Counted from the first letter of the stretch, positions 33,267 through 42,755 are shown. The stretch is DNA of 64,000 nt from Rhodococcus sp. HNM0569 (GCF_012726205.1 NZ_JAASAE010000007.1:197895-261894); one strand, 5' to 3'. Notes: generated from the sequence alone by a model not told the origin. Numbers and translations: made by a program.

Positions 33267-34673
33267 TCACATCGATTCGCGCACCGCGTCTTCCACGACC
33301 TGGACGGCCTCGACGTAGCGATCCTCGGATTCTCCCGCGAACGCCAGCCGCACGAACGGCCCCGGCTGCTCGGCCGGGAACCATTCGTGTCCGGGCGAGA
33401 GCGCGACGCCCCGATCGAGGCACACCGCGGTCAGCTCGGCAGGGTCGACGCGCTTCGGCAGCGCGACCCACAGGCCCACCCCGCCGTCCGGGACGGCCTC
33501 CACGGTGAGGTGAGATGCATCGCGCACCGCCGACACGAGCGCGTCACGGCGCGCGCGCAGACCGCGGCGTAGGCCAGCGCCGCCCCGTGCCCAACCGGCG
33601 CTCGACACCACGTCGAGGGCGATGCGCTGGGTCAGTCGCGGAACGAGGAGCTCACCGACCCAGCGGGTCGCGCGGATGCGCGCGAGCACCGGCCCCCGGG
33701 ACACGAGCGCCGCGACCCGGACCGACGGCGACACGCTCTTGGTCAGCGATCGTACGTACAGGATGTGGCCGTCCACGTCGCCAGCCGCCATCGGGGGCGG
33801 CGGTTGCGCACCGAGAAACAGATCGCGTGCCCAGTCGTCCTCGAGCATGAACGCCTTGCGACGCACCAGCACGTCACGCACGCCCGCCCGCACGTCCGCG
33901 GTCCACACCGAGCCGGTCGGATTGGCGTAGGTCGGCTGCGCGTAGAACACCCGCGCGTCGTGCATGGTGAGCGCGGCGTCGAGGTCGGCGGGGTCGATGC
34001 CGTCGCGGCTGCGGGCGACCGGGACGATGCGCAGGCCCTGCGCGCGGGCCGCGGCGATCGCACCCCAGTACGTCGGCGACTCCATCACGATCGTGTCGCC
34101 CGGCGCCGTCAGCGCCCGCAGCACCGCCGAGATCGCCGCCTGCCCACCCGATGTCACGACGACGTCGTCGGCGTCGAACAGCCCGCCCGGGCCACCGCGG
34201 TCGAGTTCGCGCGCGAACCACGAGCGCAGCGCCGGTTCGCCTGCGGGGGCCGAGGATCCGAGATACGCGTCCGGCTCGCGGGCGACGCGCTGCAGCGCCG
34301 AACGAACGAGCGCGCCCGGGAGCAGTGCCGGGGACGGGTAGCCGGTGTGCAGTGCGGTGGTGCCGTCCGGGACCGAACGGACTCCCGAACCCGGAAAGTC
34401 GACGGCGGGAGACGGCCCGAGTGCGGTGGACTGCCACGACACGTCGCCCGTGCGGCGCGGCTCCGCGCGAACGACGAAAGTACCCGCGCCCGGCTTGGTT
34501 TCGACGACTCCGTCGGCTACCAGCAGCTGCACGGCGTGCTGGACGGTCACCGGCCCGACGCCGTGCTCGCGGGCGAGCGTGCGCGTCGACGGCAGCGTGG
34601 TGGCCGATGGATTGCTCGCGATCCATGCGCGCACCGAGCCCGCCACACGCGCCGCACTGCTATCGTTGTTCAT
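33267..34673 (-). CDS. MocR-type regulator (GntR HTH fused to class I aminotransferase)
   Basis: A 468-residue fusion: an N-terminal GntR winged helix (LPSTRTLAREHGVGPVTVQH...) over residues 1-70 and an aspartate aminotransferase-like domain from about 90 on, with YANPTG (about 249-254) and the PLP lysine Lys312 in SLTKSVSPS. MocR proteins use PLP as effector and often control vitamin B6, GABA or transporter genes. On the minus strand TATTAT lies 8 bases before the ATG, which suggests a leaderless transcript. Its start codon overlaps that proposed for the divergent EamA transporter, its likely target. Confidence 0.92.
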   Translation of the reverse strand: MNNDSSAARVAGSVRAWIASNPSATTLPSTRTLAREHGVGPVTVQHAVQLLVADGVVETKPGAGTFVVRAEPRRTGDVSWQSTALGPSPAVDFPGSGVRSVPDGTTALHTGYPSPALLPGALVRSALQRVAREPDAYLGSSAPAGEPALRSWFARELDRGGPGGLFDADDVVVTSGGQAAISAVLRALTAPGDTIVMESPTYWGAIAAARAQGLRIVPVARSRDGIDPADLDAALTMHDARVFYAQPTYANPTGSVWTADVRAGVRDVLVRRKAFMLEDDWARDLFLGAQPPPPMAAGDVDGHILYVRSLTKSVSPSVRVAALVSRGPVLARIRATRWVGELLVPRLTQRIALDVVSSAGWARGGAGLRRGLRARRDALVSAVRDASHLTVEAVPDGGVGLWVALPKRVDPAELTAVCLDRGVALSPGHEWFPAEQPGPFVRLAFAGESEDRYVEAVQVVEDAVRESM

Positions 34674-34719
34674 GAAAGACAATAATAGCGCTATCGCTCC
34701 CCGAAGCCTTCCGCTATCG
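34659..34719. promoter_or_regulatory. three GCTATCG direct repeats, MocR operator candidate
   Basis: GCTATCG occurs at 34659-34665, 34690-34696 and 34713-34719, all in the same orientation within 61 bp at the mocR/EamA junction. MocR regulators are known to bind direct repeats in the shared intergenic region. The second copy is part of the 10-bp palindrome ATAGCGCTAT (34685-34694). Confidence 0.55.
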
Positions 34720-35694
34720 GTGACACCGGCCGGACTCGGGTGGGGCTTCCTCGGCGTGCTGGCGTTCTCGTTCACCGTCCCGTTCACCCGCATCGCGACG
34801 GGCGGTATGACACCCCTGTTCGTCGCCGGTGGCCGTGCCGTCGTCGCGGGCGCTGCGGCGGCGGCCCTGCTCGCCGTCACCCGCAGCCCACTCCCCCGCG
34901 GCCGTCAGTGGCTCGGCGTCGTCGTCGTGGCACTCGGAGTCGTCGCCGGCTTCCCGTTGTTCACCTCGTTCGCCCTGACGTCGGTGCCTGCCTCCCACGC
35001 CGCGGTGGTGATCGGCATCCTGCCCGCAGCCACCGCGATCGTCGCCGTCGTCCGCGGCGGGGAGCGGCCCTCGCCGCTGTTCTGGGTCGCGGCGACGGCA
35101 GGAGCCCTCGTCGTCACCCTGTTCGTGACCGCGTCGTCGGGGGGTGTCGAGCGACCAGGCGCGGCGGATCTGCTGCTCGTCGCGGCCGTCGTCGCCGCCG
35201 CATTCGGCTACGCGGAGGGTGGCGTACTGTCGCGGACCCTCGGCTCGTGGCAGACGATCTGCTGGGCCCTCGTCGTGTCGCTGCCCGCCATGCTGCTCGT
35301 GACGGCCGCCGCCGGCGTGCCGCGCCACGCGACGGGCACCGAATGGGCGTCCTTCGCGTATCTCGCGCTCGTCAGCATGTTCCTCGGCTTCTTCGCGTGG
35401 TACCGCGGGCTCGCGATCGGTCCCGTCGCCACCGTCGGCCAGATCCAGTTGCTGCAGCCCGTCATGACGATCACCTGGTCGGCCCTCGTTCTGCACGAAA
35501 CGATCGGGGCGTCGGTCGTGGTCGGCGCGCTCGGTGTCGTCGCGTGCGCTGCGGCGGCGGTGACCGCACGCGTGACACACGGTGATTCGGCGAAGTCACA
35601 CACTCCGGACACACCCGCCGGTACCTTGAGTGCATGTTCGAGCGTCTCCGCGCCGGGGCGCGGCTGCGAGTGCAGCGGGCCGTCGCCGAAGTGA
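34672..35694 (+). CDS. EamA/DMT-family transporter
   Basis: A 340-residue membrane protein with ten hydrophobic segments and two EamA repeats (first from GWGFLGVLAFSFTVPFTRIA, second from LLLVAAVVAAAFGYAEGGVL). VSMFLGFFAWYRGLAIGPVATVGQ is a familiar EamA signature. The substrate is unknown; amino acids or metabolites tied to the PLP-dependent MocR regulator are likely. The ATG at 34672 overlaps the mocR start codon by two bases; a GTG at 34720 just after the third GCTATCG repeat is an alternative that would separate the two genes. The last 61 bases overlap the start of the methyltransferase gene at 35634. Confidence 0.88.
   Translation: MKDNNSAIAPRSLPLSVTPAGLGWGFLGVLAFSFTVPFTRIATGGMTPLFVAGGRAVVAGAAAAALLAVTRSPLPRGRQWLGVVVVALGVVAGFPLFTSFALTSVPASHAAVVIGILPAATAIVAVVRGGERPSPLFWVAATAGALVVTLFVTASSGGVERPGAADLLLVAAVVAAAFGYAEGGVLSRTLGSWQTICWALVVSLPAMLLVTAAAGVPRHATGTEWASFAYLALVSMFLGFFAWYRGLAIGPVATVGQIQLLQPVMTITWSALVLHETIGASVVVGALGVVACAAAAVTARVTHGDSAKSHTPDTPAGTLSACSSVSAPGRGCECSGPSPK
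34682..34687 (-). promoter_or_regulatory. -10 element of a probable leaderless mocR promoter
   Basis: On the minus strand TATTAT stands 8 bases upstream of the mocR ATG (34673). In actinobacteria a -10 hexamer at this distance usually means transcription starts at the start codon. Confidence 0.5.
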
Positions 35695-36509
35695 TCCACG
35701 ATTCCGAGATCCGCGCGCGCGAGGAAGCGCAGGATCGACACGACGATCTGGTCGCACGGCTCGACACCGTCGAGACGGAATTGGCCCGCACGCTAAGGAC
35801 TCTCGCGGCCGCGCGCGGCGAACTCGCGGAGGCGCACGCCGCGGTCGACGACATGCGCGCCGAGGTGCTCGGCGTCGAGTACCGCGAGCGGCGCGACATC
35901 ACGGCAGCAGCCGACCGGCTGGCGACCGAGCAGACCGCGGCGTTCGTCGCCGAGCACATGCCCACCGCGGAACGCTTCGCGAACCCGCGCGACGCGCTCG
36001 AGTTCGCGCTGCGCGAGGTGAGTGTCGTCGGTCTCGCGCTCGAATTCGGTGTCGCGTCCGGTGCCACCCTCGACGTCGTCGCCCAGACCCTGGCACCGAC
36101 GCTCCCCGTCTACGGCTTCGACGTGTTCACCGGGCTGCCCGAGACGTGGCGCACCGGCTTCGAGGAGGGCGTGTTCGCCCAGGACGAGATTCCCGAGATC
36201 CCGGGTGCGGGCATCGTCGCGGGCCTGTTCGAAGAAACCCTGCCGGACTTCCTCGACGAACATCCCGAGCCGGTCGCGTTCCTGCACCTCGACGCCGACC
36301 TGTACTCGTCGACACGCACCGTCCTCGAACTCGTCGGGCCACGCCTGCAGACCGGCTCGATCGTGCTGATGGACGAGTTCTTCAACTTCCCCGGCTGGCA
36401 ACGGCACGAGTTCCTCGCGTGGAGCGAGTTCGCCGAGAAGACCGGGGTGGCATTCGAGTACCTCGGCTACGCGGCGGACAACGAGCAGGTGGTCGTCCGC
36501 ATCTCCTGA
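35634..36509 (+). CDS. class I SAM-dependent methyltransferase with N-terminal coiled coil
   Basis: A 291-residue protein. Residues 15-85 form a charged coiled coil (EIRAREEAQDRHDDLVARLDT...), and residues 105-291 a Rossmann methyltransferase with LALEFGVASGATLDVVA as motif I, YGFDVFTGLPETW, FLHLDADLYSSTRTVLE and a metal-site-like MDEFFNFPGW. This resembles TylF/macrocin-type O-methyltransferases found in glycan and polyketide loci. The acceptor is unknown; its place beside glfT2 suggests an envelope sugar. It converges with glfT2, stops 15 bases apart, and overlaps the transporter gene by 61 bases. Confidence 0.8.
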   Translation: MFERLRAGARLRVQRAVAEVIHDSEIRAREEAQDRHDDLVARLDTVETELARTLRTLAAARGELAEAHAAVDDMRAEVLGVEYRERRDITAAADRLATEQTAAFVAEHMPTAERFANPRDALEFALREVSVVGLALEFGVASGATLDVVAQTLAPTLPVYGFDVFTGLPETWRTGFEEGVFAQDEIPEIPGAGIVAGLFEETLPDFLDEHPEPVAFLHLDADLYSSTRTVLELVGPRLQTGSIVLMDEFFNFPGWQRHEFLAWSEFAEKTGVAFEYLGYAADNEQVVVRIS

Positions 36510-36524
36510 CGGACGGCCGGCCTG

Positions 36525-38426
36525 CTACTCGCTCTCGTCCAGCCCGTACAGCCGGGCCCAGTTGTCGCGGCTCGTGAGCTGTGGGACCGCGGCACGGTAA
36601 CGGCCCGACACCGCGCCCACCTCGTCGCGGAATCGCTTGATCAGCCGCGCGGTGCGCTCGCCGAGTTCCTTGGCCTGCGCCACGTCGCGCCGCCGGATGC
36701 GCACACCGGACTGCGACGCGTCGGTGACGACGGCCGTCTCGAAGAGCGACACGTGCCACCATTGCGCCTCGGCGGCAGGGATGCTGGCGATCTCGCGGCG
36801 GGTGCGGCCGGCCAGCTGGAAGGCGACGCGCTTCGCGAGGACGAGGTCGAGACGGTCCTTGCGGGGCGGGAATCCGGCAGGGCGCACGACGAGGTCGGCG
36901 CCGCGGATACCCGGCAGGTCACCCGGTGCGTGCTTGACGGTCTCGGGGAACCGGCTGCGCTCGTCGCGGATCGACTTCAGCACCGACTGGCCGCCGTCGA
37001 CGAGGACGTCGGGCCCGGCGAGGAAGTCCTCGATTCCGCGAATCATGGTGTACGCCAAGCCGTACTGCATGGACACGACGTACTGCGAGATCTCGCGCGC
37101 GAGCAGCTTACCCATCGCCTTCGGCTCGATGTCGCTGTGCAGCGCGGCGGCGATGAGCGAGTTGCGGATGCTGAAGTACTTCGCCCAGTCGTCACGGTCC
37201 TTCCAGTGGAAGTCCGCATGCCACACACCGGCATTGGGCAGCGTGACGGTGACATACCCGGCCGCGCGTGCGCGGATGCCGTATTCGATGTCGTCCCACT
37301 GGAAGAACAGCGGCAGCGGCAGACCGATCTTCGAGATCACCTCGGCCGGGATCAGGCACGACCACCACGCGTTGTATCCGGCGTCGACACGCTTGTCTTG
37401 ACGCTTCTTGACCATGTTGGCGTTGGCGCGCGCACCGACGGCCCACCGACCGGCCTTGAGCTTCGACAGGTCGGCTTCCTCGGCGCTGACGTGCAGCCGA
37501 TCCGGGTTCATCAGATACAGCATCTGCGCGCCGACGAGCGTGGGCTCGGGCGTGAGATTCGCGAACGCGTTCATTCGCAGGATCGACTCGGGCTCGCACA
37601 GGATGTCGTCGTCCATCAGGATGACGTTCGCCCGGTCGTTGACGGCGGACACCTCGTACATGCCGCGCGTGAAACCGCCCGCGCCACCGAGATTGGGCTG
37701 GCGGAGGTAGACGAGCTTGTCGCCCAGCGACTGCGCGACGCGGTTGAACAGCGGACGGTCGGACACGTGGTCGGTGCCTTGATCGACGACGTAGACGGCG
37801 TCGACGGTGGAGGCGAGGACGTCGTCGCCTGCGATCGAGGCGAGTGTGTCGGTGCAGTCGTCGGCGCGGTTGAACGTGCAGATGGCGATGGCGGCGGGCC
37901 GCACGACCTCGGGCGCGTCGACTGTCCACGCGAGATCGCTGATGTCGAGGGGGGCGTCGATCGCCGTGAACTCGACCCACAGCGAACCGCCGTCGAGGAA
38001 GGTGTCGAGGGTCGCGTCGAGAACGCACTCGCCCGCACCGTCGAAGTCGGCGGTCGACACGGTGCGGACGCTGCCGAACGAGTCGGAGGCGCGCAGCAGC
38101 ACACGCGCGGGACCGGCGGTGTCGTGGCGGAAGCGGACCTGCACGTCCGTGACCGTCGTCCACCGCTGGAAGTAGCTCGCCGCGAACCGGCCGAAGTAGG
38201 TGTCGGTGTCGACCGTCGCACCCTTCTCGAGGTGCAGTGTGAACCGCTGACGATGCGCCTTGCCCTTGACGATGCGCGCGTACATGTCGTCCTTGACGCG
38301 CGGCGTGGGACCGGTGAAGACACCGCGGTGGACGACGAACCGTTCGGGAGCGGCATGGTCGACGAGAGCGCTGCGGACGGCGGCAGTCGTCTCCTCGACG
38401 GGTTGCACCGGCGCAGGCTTGCTCAT
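36525..38426 (-). CDS. glfT2: galactofuranosyltransferase GlfT2
   Basis: A 633-residue processive polymerase that builds the galactan chain with alternating beta-(1-5) and beta-(1-6) linkages from UDP-galactofuranose. The N-terminal beta-sandwich holds VHRGVFTGPTPRVKDDMYARI; the GT-A core has ICTFNRADDCTDTL, NLGGAGGFTRGMYE, the metal site MDDD at 271-274, WDDIEYGIR with the catalytic Asp, and HADFHWK; helical C-terminal domain to residue 633. Length is as in mycobacteria. In M. tuberculosis it follows glf (UDP-galactopyranose mutase); here glf, ubiA and aftB are not adjacent. GAGGAG lies 9 bases before the ATG. Confidence 0.96.
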   Translation of the reverse strand: MSKPAPVQPVEETTAAVRSALVDHAAPERFVVHRGVFTGPTPRVKDDMYARIVKGKAHRQRFTLHLEKGATVDTDTYFGRFAASYFQRWTTVTDVQVRFRHDTAGPARVLLRASDSFGSVRTVSTADFDGAGECVLDATLDTFLDGGSLWVEFTAIDAPLDISDLAWTVDAPEVVRPAAIAICTFNRADDCTDTLASIAGDDVLASTVDAVYVVDQGTDHVSDRPLFNRVAQSLGDKLVYLRQPNLGGAGGFTRGMYEVSAVNDRANVILMDDDILCEPESILRMNAFANLTPEPTLVGAQMLYLMNPDRLHVSAEEADLSKLKAGRWAVGARANANMVKKRQDKRVDAGYNAWWSCLIPAEVISKIGLPLPLFFQWDDIEYGIRARAAGYVTVTLPNAGVWHADFHWKDRDDWAKYFSIRNSLIAAALHSDIEPKAMGKLLAREISQYVVSMQYGLAYTMIRGIEDFLAGPDVLVDGGQSVLKSIRDERSRFPETVKHAPGDLPGIRGADLVVRPAGFPPRKDRLDLVLAKRVAFQLAGRTRREIASIPAAEAQWWHVSLFETAVVTDASQSGVRIRRRDVAQAKELGERTARLIKRFRDEVGAVSGRYRAAVPQLTSRDNWARLYGLDESE

Positions 38427-38561
38427 GTGGTTGTTCTCCTCGCGGATCGTCCGATTCTCCTGTTGTGCCGCGCCCTGCGGCGGCGATGGAATGAACCGAG
38501 GCTACCAATGGCGGGCTGCACGCTCGGCGAGACGCCGATCTTGGCTACGGAATCGAAACCG

Positions 38562-39371
38562 TTACGCGACCCGAGGCGGTAGCTGCCCACCACGATGTCG
38601 CGCACGCAGTCGCAGCAGCCCGGCGCCCATGTCGGCGACGTCACCCACCGACACCCGTGACCCGTGCGCGCCGTGATCGCCGCGCAGCCGTACCGGCACC
38701 TCGACGGGCCGGATTCCACGCTGTTCGGCCAGGTAGACGAGCTCGGTGGTGAAGAGGAACCCGGGCTCGACGAGCTGCGGCGCCAGTTCACGGGCGAGCG
38801 CACCGTCGACGATCAACGTGCCCTGGGGGTCGCCCGTCCGCATGCCGAGGACGATGCGGCGCAGCATCGCGAAACCCCGCGTGAGCACCCGCCGCAGTCG
38901 GTCGCGGTCGACCCGCGACTCGGGGTGGGCCTTCGAGCCGATCAGCACCGCGGGCGCCCCGCCCGGCGACGCCGCCAGCGCGTCGAACGCGTCGAGGTCG
39001 TCGAAACCGAACGGCAGGTCGTCGGCCGTCAGCACGACGACGCCGCCCCGGCTCGCCTCGATGCCGGCGCGGAGCGCATTGCCCATCCCCTTGGGACTCG
39101 ACAGCACCCGCACCGGGCACGTGCCGGGGGCGCGGGACGCGAGGTGCGCGCAGCGTTCCGCGGTGTCGTCGGTCGACCCGTTCTCGACGACGACGATTTC
39201 GGCCCAGGGGCCGGCGATGATCTCGGCGCGCCGCCCGTCCAGGTGCTGCCACAGCCGCTCGACGGTGTCGTCGATCACGTCTGCGGAGTTGTGCGCGGGC
39301 ACGACGACGGTGAGCGCAGGACGGTCTTCGTGTTCGTGATCCGATCGCGCTCGATCCGAGTTCGCCGCCAC
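38562..39371 (-). CDS. family 2 glycosyltransferase (polyprenyl-phosphate sugar synthase-like)
   Basis: A 269-residue soluble GT-A enzyme with ALTVVVPAHNSADVIDDTVE, VVVENGSTDDTAE, a DxD-like TADDLPFG (about residue 130), and GDPQGTLIVDGALA. The order resembles dolichol/polyprenyl-phosphate mannose or glucose synthases without a membrane tail, but donor and acceptor are unknown. The GTG at 39371 has GGGAG 7 bases upstream. It lies 135 bases upstream of glfT2 on the same strand and is divergent from the large membrane protein gene at 39492; it may supply a lipid-linked sugar for that protein. Confidence 0.85.
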   Translation of the reverse strand: MAANSDRARSDHEHEDRPALTVVVPAHNSADVIDDTVERLWQHLDGRRAEIIAGPWAEIVVVENGSTDDTAERCAHLASRAPGTCPVRVLSSPKGMGNALRAGIEASRGGVVVLTADDLPFGFDDLDAFDALAASPGGAPAVLIGSKAHPESRVDRDRLRRVLTRGFAMLRRIVLGMRTGDPQGTLIVDGALARELAPQLVEPGFLFTTELVYLAEQRGIRPVEVPVRLRGDHGAHGSRVSVGDVADMGAGLLRLRARHRGGQLPPRVA

Positions 39372-39491
39372 TCCGGTCTCCCGACACCTCGACACCGACT
39401 GCCGTCTCGGATCATGCCACCGCCGTCGTGTGCCCGTGGGCGGTGTGCGATATCGCCTGTAGGGCGGAGCCGGATCTCGTATGGTCCACAC

Positions 39492-41741
39492 GTGACGTCC
39501 ACCGAGGTGCGGCGGACCGGCCCGCCGATCCAGCGTCCGTCGCGGCGCAGTCGCCGCCGCCGGCTGCCGGAATGGATTGTGGCCGTGTGCGTTGCGCTCG
39601 GCACCGCGATCGCGGCGTGCGTGCCGCGGCTGATCCACGACAGCTTCTACTACAGCGGCGACATGCTCGAGTCGTTCATTCCGTCGTGGTACCACCTGGG
39701 AACCGAGCTGCGCGACGGCAACTGGCTCGTCCTCGACCCCGACGCGTGGGTGGGCGGCAACTACGCGGGCGAAGCCGCGTACGGCCTCTACAACCCGGTC
39801 AACCTGGCGAACTACATCCTGACGTCGTGGTTCGAGAATCTGTCGGTCGCGGCGTTCGTCGTGATGACCGAGTTCCTCGCCCTCTTCGCGGCCGCCACCT
39901 ACCTGCTGTGCCGCGAGTACGGCGCCCGCAGGCTGCCGTCCGTCGTCGCCGCCTTCGCGATGCCGTTCAGCGGCTTCACCTTGTTCTACGAGGCGGGCGG
40001 CTGGCCGTCCGGGATGATGGCCGTCGCGTGGGTCACCCTGTTCTGGTGGTCGGCGCTGCGGCTCGCGCACGGCCGCGCCAACCCGTTCACGACCTTCGTG
40101 ATCGGCGCGCTCACCGTGTCGATGGGCAATCCGTACGCGGCGCTCGGTGCCGTGATCGTGCTGCTCGGGCTCGCGATCGAACTCGCGACGCGGCGCCGGG
40201 TCCGGCGGCTCGTGCTGCTGGTCGTGACCGGCGCGTGCGCGGGCACCGCGGCCCTCGCCACCTTCCTTCCGCTGTATCTGAGCGTCGACGTGACCACCCG
40301 CGCCGACTCGACCGGGATCACGAACAACACCTTCCTGCAGCCGCAGATCGGCGGGCTCGCGTCGATGAGCAGTCCCAGCCATCTGCCCGTCATCATGACG
40401 TTCGGCGGGGCGGTCGAGGTGCTGCCGTCGCTGTACCTGGCGTGGTTCGTGCTGCCGCTGCTGCCGTGGCTGCGCTGGGATCGCCTCGGCAGGCTCGTGC
40501 GCTCGCCGTCCTTCCGGCGCGGCCGCGGACGCGCGCTCGTCGGTCTCGCGGTCGTGACGCTCGTGTTCTTCGTGTTCACCTTCGGCCCGTCCGACATCGG
40601 GATGTTCCGGTGGCCGATCCGGCTCGTCGAGTACCTCTACCTGGCGCTGATGGTGTGGCTCGCACTCGCGGTGTCGCTCGGTCTCGCGCGCGACCGGGTC
40701 CGCGTGCGCGCGGCCCTCAGCGCCGCGACGATCGCCCTCGGCTTCTATCTCGCGTGGTCGGCGACGCCCGAGATCGTCGGGCGGCACGCACTGTTCGCGC
40801 TCGGTGTCGCGCTGGGCTGTGTCGCCGCATACTTCGCCGCGCGTGCGTGGGGCCCCGGTGGCCTCGCCGCCGTCGCCGTCGCCGTCACCGTCGCGGTCAC
40901 CGCGGGCCAGGTCTACTCGCTCACGAAGGACACCGACTCGAGCGGCGGGCCTGACCCGTCGAGCACCGACACCCTCGCCGACGCGACGTCCGGCTACCGC
41001 GGCACGGTGCTGCAACTCGCCGACCGCGAACTCGCCGCACCGAGCGACCTGTCGTCGGGGCGGCTGCTGTTCGGCAACGAGATCATGTCGACCCCCGTCG
41101 AGGCGTCGATCAACACCTACAGCGGGATCGGGTTCCTCACGTCCCAGACCGCGCTGTGCATGGACTATCGCGGCGAGGTGTGCGCCGAGCTGTATCCCGC
41201 GCTGTGGGAGCCGGTCAACCCCGACATCGACATCCCGCTCGTCGACTACCTGCGGGTTTCGACGCTCGTCGTGCAGCACGAACTGGTCCCCGAGGTCGAC
41301 GAGGAGCCCGCGCCCGAGGGATGGTCGGTGCTCGAACGGGACGACGTGCGCACCGTCCTCGTGCGCGACGACCCGTTACCGCTGCCCGGCGACGTCGCGC
41401 ACACCGCGCCGGGAGTGACCGTGGACGCGGCGGAGAACGACACGACCACCGAGACGCTGCACGTGCGCGGCGACGGCGGGGCCGTGCGCCTCGCACGGCT
41501 CGCGTGGCCCGGCTACACCGCCACCGTCGACGGCACCCCGATCCCCGCAGTGGAAGGCTGGCACGGTCTGCTCGAAATCACCGTTCCACCAGGAGAACAC
41601 GAGGTCGAACTACACTTCACTCCGCCACGGCAACGCCTCTCGGGCGCCGCATTCGCGCTGGCCGCGGCAGTGATGGTGGTCGTCGGCGCCGGCTCGGGTG
41701 TGCTGTCGTGGCGCGGACGGAGCCGGCGAACTGCCCGCTAG
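39492..41741 (+). CDS. large polytopic membrane protein, YfhO/GT-C-like
   Basis: A 749-residue protein from the GTG at 39492. An N-terminal segment and about 11-13 membrane spans cover residues 28-480, followed by a periplasmic domain of about 240 residues and a last span near the C-terminus. The first external loop FYYSGDMLESFIPSW and YNPVNLANYIL are typical of the YfhO family, which is thought to transfer lipid-linked sugars in the periplasm. WPGYTATVDGTPIPAVEGWHG near the end is a YfhO signature. Substrate unknown; the neighbouring family 2 glycosyltransferase could make its lipid-linked donor. The Rv3779 membrane protein of M. tuberculosis may be analogous, but this is not established. 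Confidence 0.8.
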   Translation: MTSTEVRRTGPPIQRPSRRSRRRRLPEWIVAVCVALGTAIAACVPRLIHDSFYYSGDMLESFIPSWYHLGTELRDGNWLVLDPDAWVGGNYAGEAAYGLYNPVNLANYILTSWFENLSVAAFVVMTEFLALFAAATYLLCREYGARRLPSVVAAFAMPFSGFTLFYEAGGWPSGMMAVAWVTLFWWSALRLAHGRANPFTTFVIGALTVSMGNPYAALGAVIVLLGLAIELATRRRVRRLVLLVVTGACAGTAALATFLPLYLSVDVTTRADSTGITNNTFLQPQIGGLASMSSPSHLPVIMTFGGAVEVLPSLYLAWFVLPLLPWLRWDRLGRLVRSPSFRRGRGRALVGLAVVTLVFFVFTFGPSDIGMFRWPIRLVEYLYLALMVWLALAVSLGLARDRVRVRAALSAATIALGFYLAWSATPEIVGRHALFALGVALGCVAAYFAARAWGPGGLAAVAVAVTVAVTAGQVYSLTKDTDSSGGPDPSSTDTLADATSGYRGTVLQLADRELAAPSDLSSGRLLFGNEIMSTPVEASINTYSGIGFLTSQTALCMDYRGEVCAELYPALWEPVNPDIDIPLVDYLRVSTLVVQHELVPEVDEEPAPEGWSVLERDDVRTVLVRDDPLPLPGDVAHTAPGVTVDAAENDTTTETLHVRGDGGAVRLARLAWPGYTATVDGTPIPAVEGWHGLLEITVPPGEHEVELHFTPPRQRLSGAAFALAAAVMVVVGAGSGVLSWRGRSRRTAR

Positions 41742-41768
41742 CGCAACCGTTTACGGTGCCCCGACGGT

Positions 41769-42755
41769 TCACCCACCCGCCGACATCGTGACATCGTGCA
41801 CGACGCGATGCGGCGGCAGGATCGAGGCGCGTTCGGCGTCGGCGTCGGCGCTGCCGTCGACGAGGCCCAGGAAGTGCGACAGTTGCGCTGCCAGCGGCTC
41901 CTCGCTGTACCGGATGGTGGGGATCTCGATGACGGTCTGCTGGCTGTAGCCGTCGCGGTCGGCCGGGACGTCGTCGTCGACGTGCCGGTACACCGTGATG
42001 TCGCGGCGCAGCAGGTCGATCTCGATGAGCCGCTCGGGCTCGAGCAGCGAAAGCGAGCGCACCTTGCGCTGGCTGATGCGGCTCGCCGAGATGGTCGCGA
42101 CGGCGCCGGTCGCGAAGCGCAACACGGCCTCGGCGCAGTCCTCCGCGTGCCCCTCGATCGACGTGTCGTGGAAATACCCGAAGTTGCCCTTCGCACCTGC
42201 GAGATCACCGTGGACGAAGCCGATCGCGAGGTCGACGTCGTGGATCAGCAGATCGGTGGCGACGCCGGTCGGGATGCGGGACACGAACGGCGAGTGGCGG
42301 GTTCCGTTGATCTGCCACACGTCACCGACGAACTCGCGCGCCGTGCGCACCGCGGGGTTGAACCGTTCGAGCAGCCCGCACATCACCGGCACGTCGGCGG
42401 CCTCGGACCTTTTCACCAGATCCTTCGTCTGCGAGTACGTGGCGGCGAGCGGCTTCTCCACGAGCACCGGCTTGCCGCGCTCGAGAATGCGCGCCGCGAG
42501 CTCGTGGTGCGCCGGTGTGGTCGCGGCGACCACCACCGCGTCGACGTCGTCGAGGCCGTCGAAGTCGGGTTGCCATGACGCACCGAAGCGTTCGGCGATC
42601 TCGCGGCCCTGCGTTTCGCGGGGTTCCACGACGCGGACCAGTTCGGTACCGGGATGCTGCGCGAGGACGCGCGCATGCAGCGATCCCATCTTGCCGGTTC
42701 CCATGAGCGCGAACCGGGTCGGTGCGTGACGCGTTGCGGCCGTCGATGTGGTCAT
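41769..42755 (-). CDS. Gfo/Idh/MocA sugar oxidoreductase (GnnA/WlbA-like)
   Basis: A 328-residue NAD(P)-dependent sugar dehydrogenase. The dinucleotide loop is GTGKMGSLHA at 19-28, the catalytic EKP is at 100-102, and GVATDLLIHDVDLAIGF holds the catalytic Asp/His pair. In nucleotide-amino-sugar pathways such enzymes (GnnA, WbpB, WlbA) oxidise C3 of a UDP-GlcNAc derivative to the 3-keto form, which a DegT partner then aminates. That partner is the gene directly upstream: the ATG here overlaps its stop by four bases (42752-42755). The ATG at 42755 is preferred over the open upstream frame. Exact substrate not proven. Confidence 0.88.
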   Translation of the reverse strand: MTTSTAATRHAPTRFALMGTGKMGSLHARVLAQHPGTELVRVVEPRETQGREIAERFGASWQPDFDGLDDVDAVVVAATTPAHHELAARILERGKPVLVEKPLAATYSQTKDLVKRSEAADVPVMCGLLERFNPAVRTAREFVGDVWQINGTRHSPFVSRIPTGVATDLLIHDVDLAIGFVHGDLAGAKGNFGYFHDTSIEGHAEDCAEAVLRFATGAVATISASRISQRKVRSLSLLEPERLIEIDLLRRDITVYRHVDDDVPADRDGYSQQTVIEIPTIRYSEEPLAAQLSHFLGLVDGSADADAERASILPPHRVVHDVTMSAGG

